Shown: positions 35,226-36,856 of the stretch, piece after piece
Layout of the letters: each line of letters starts with the position of its first letter
Numbering within the stretch: the stretch's first letter is position 1
NCBI RefSeq assembly: GCF_003052605.1
Contig: NZ_QASO01000003.1
Coordinates: forward strand, 1-36,856
Length of the DNA stretch: 36,856 bases
DNA from: Ectopseudomonas oleovorans
Lineage (GTDB): Bacteria > Pseudomonadota > Gammaproteobacteria > Pseudomonadales > Pseudomonadaceae
Reading direction: 5' to 3'
Translations under genes and position numbers: made by a program
Notes under the pieces: generated by a model
Seen by the model: the letters and a program-made list of their open reading frames with translations, nothing else
The model's database searches: none
Told to the model about the DNA's origin: nothing

Positions 35226-35545
35226 GCGATAAGGATCTGCTGCCGTTCAGGCCCATGGCTGCCTGCAGACCCACCCGGGTAGGGTTGTTCGCCTGGCAAG
35301 AGGCGGCGCACCGGAGCGAGCGCGCCATCTTTGGTACATAGCCGGCTCACGATCTTGCGAGCTAGAGACCTACAAGGCAGAAGCAGGTGAGGAACGGTCG
35401 GAGTCGCGGGCGACTGTACTTTCGTCCGCATGACTCGCTCCGCTCGCCCCTCCAGGGCCGCACTGAAGTGCGTTGGCCGCAAGCGGCCTGCCGAGCCTGC
35501 TTCTAACGCAGTAGGGCCGACGCGCAGCAGATCGTGTGCTGGCTA
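35226..35545. other. Intergenic stretch between exaC and its terminator, cryptic element
   Basis: 320 nt between the exaC stop (35546) and the terminator. It is G+C-rich with several partial palindromes (e.g. GGCGAGCGGAGCGAG near 35430-35455 and GCCGCAAGCGGC near 35478-35490). A minus-strand frame (35482-35153) is open for 109 codons but has no good ribosome site and reads across the terminator stem. Its wording (ERVMRTKVQSPATPTVPHLL) resembles poorly supported hypothetical proteins I recall from other pseudomonads, so the DNA may be a dispersed repeat or a non-coding RNA. No firm function. Confidence 0.4.

Positions 35546-36856
<1,311 letters not shown>

Noticed and set aside
35153..35482. 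109-codon minus-strand frame downstream of exaC as a real protein
   Set aside because: No ribosome site, and it runs through the strong exaC terminator stem. Treated as a cryptic element instead.

Overview
The window looks like a chromosomal segment of a Pseudomonas species (gammaproteobacterium). The evidence is the gene order thrS-infC-rpmI-rplT-pheS-pheT-ihfA-merR-tRNA-Pro, a pqqABCDE-pqqH-ercA-ercS-like cluster beside an exaC-type aldehyde dehydrogenase, PA2778/PA2779-type genes, an ATT-started infC and G+C-rich core genes. Species cannot be fixed by eye.

Layout. (1) 1 to about 4660: an A+T-rich accessory patchwork. It holds the end of an IS21-type element, a MORN/YwqK-like lipoprotein, a decayed AlpA-type excisionase/regulator fragment, a SHOCT-tailed membrane protein, an unrecognised ORF whose 5' end seems cut off, and a broken IS3-family transposase. 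(2) 4685-15845: six genes on the minus strand in one probable operon, in transcription order SNF2-type helicase, SMC/OLD-like ATPase, DUF4276 (Toprim-like) protein, AIPR protein, Type III-like Mod methyltransferase, Type III Res helicase-nuclease. This is a composite anti-phage island beside a tRNA-Pro(GGG) gene. The central part of mod, where the target-recognition domain should lie, is much more A+T-rich than its flanks and looks exchanged. (3) 16052-23831: core translation genes flanked by tRNA-Pro(GGG) and tRNA-Val(GAC), with readable promoters and terminators. (4) 24015-26693: a PuuB/PauB-type FAD oxidoreductase convergent with a PA2779/PA2778-type pair. (5) 26774-36856: PQQ synthesis and alcohol oxidation genes, all on the minus strand: exaC-like (cut by the window edge), pqqA, B, C, D, E, pqqH, ercA, and a hybrid sensor kinase. 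REP-type palindromes fill the pqqB-pqqC and pqqC-pqqD gaps, and two REP-type elements lie in frame inside pqqH.

How it fits together. The defence operon offers DNA modification (Mod), cleavage/translocation (Res), DNA remodelling (SNF2), an ATPase-Toprim sensor/effector pair and a putative AIPR nuclease. Whether these act as one system or as several nested ones is inference. The PQQ/exa/erc cluster makes the PQQ cofactor for quinoprotein alcohol dehydrogenases, removes the aldehyde product and senses the state of alcohol metabolism. The most novel candidates are the six-gene defence operon with its mosaic mod, the unrecognised ORF at 3279-4058, and the REP insertions within pqqH.
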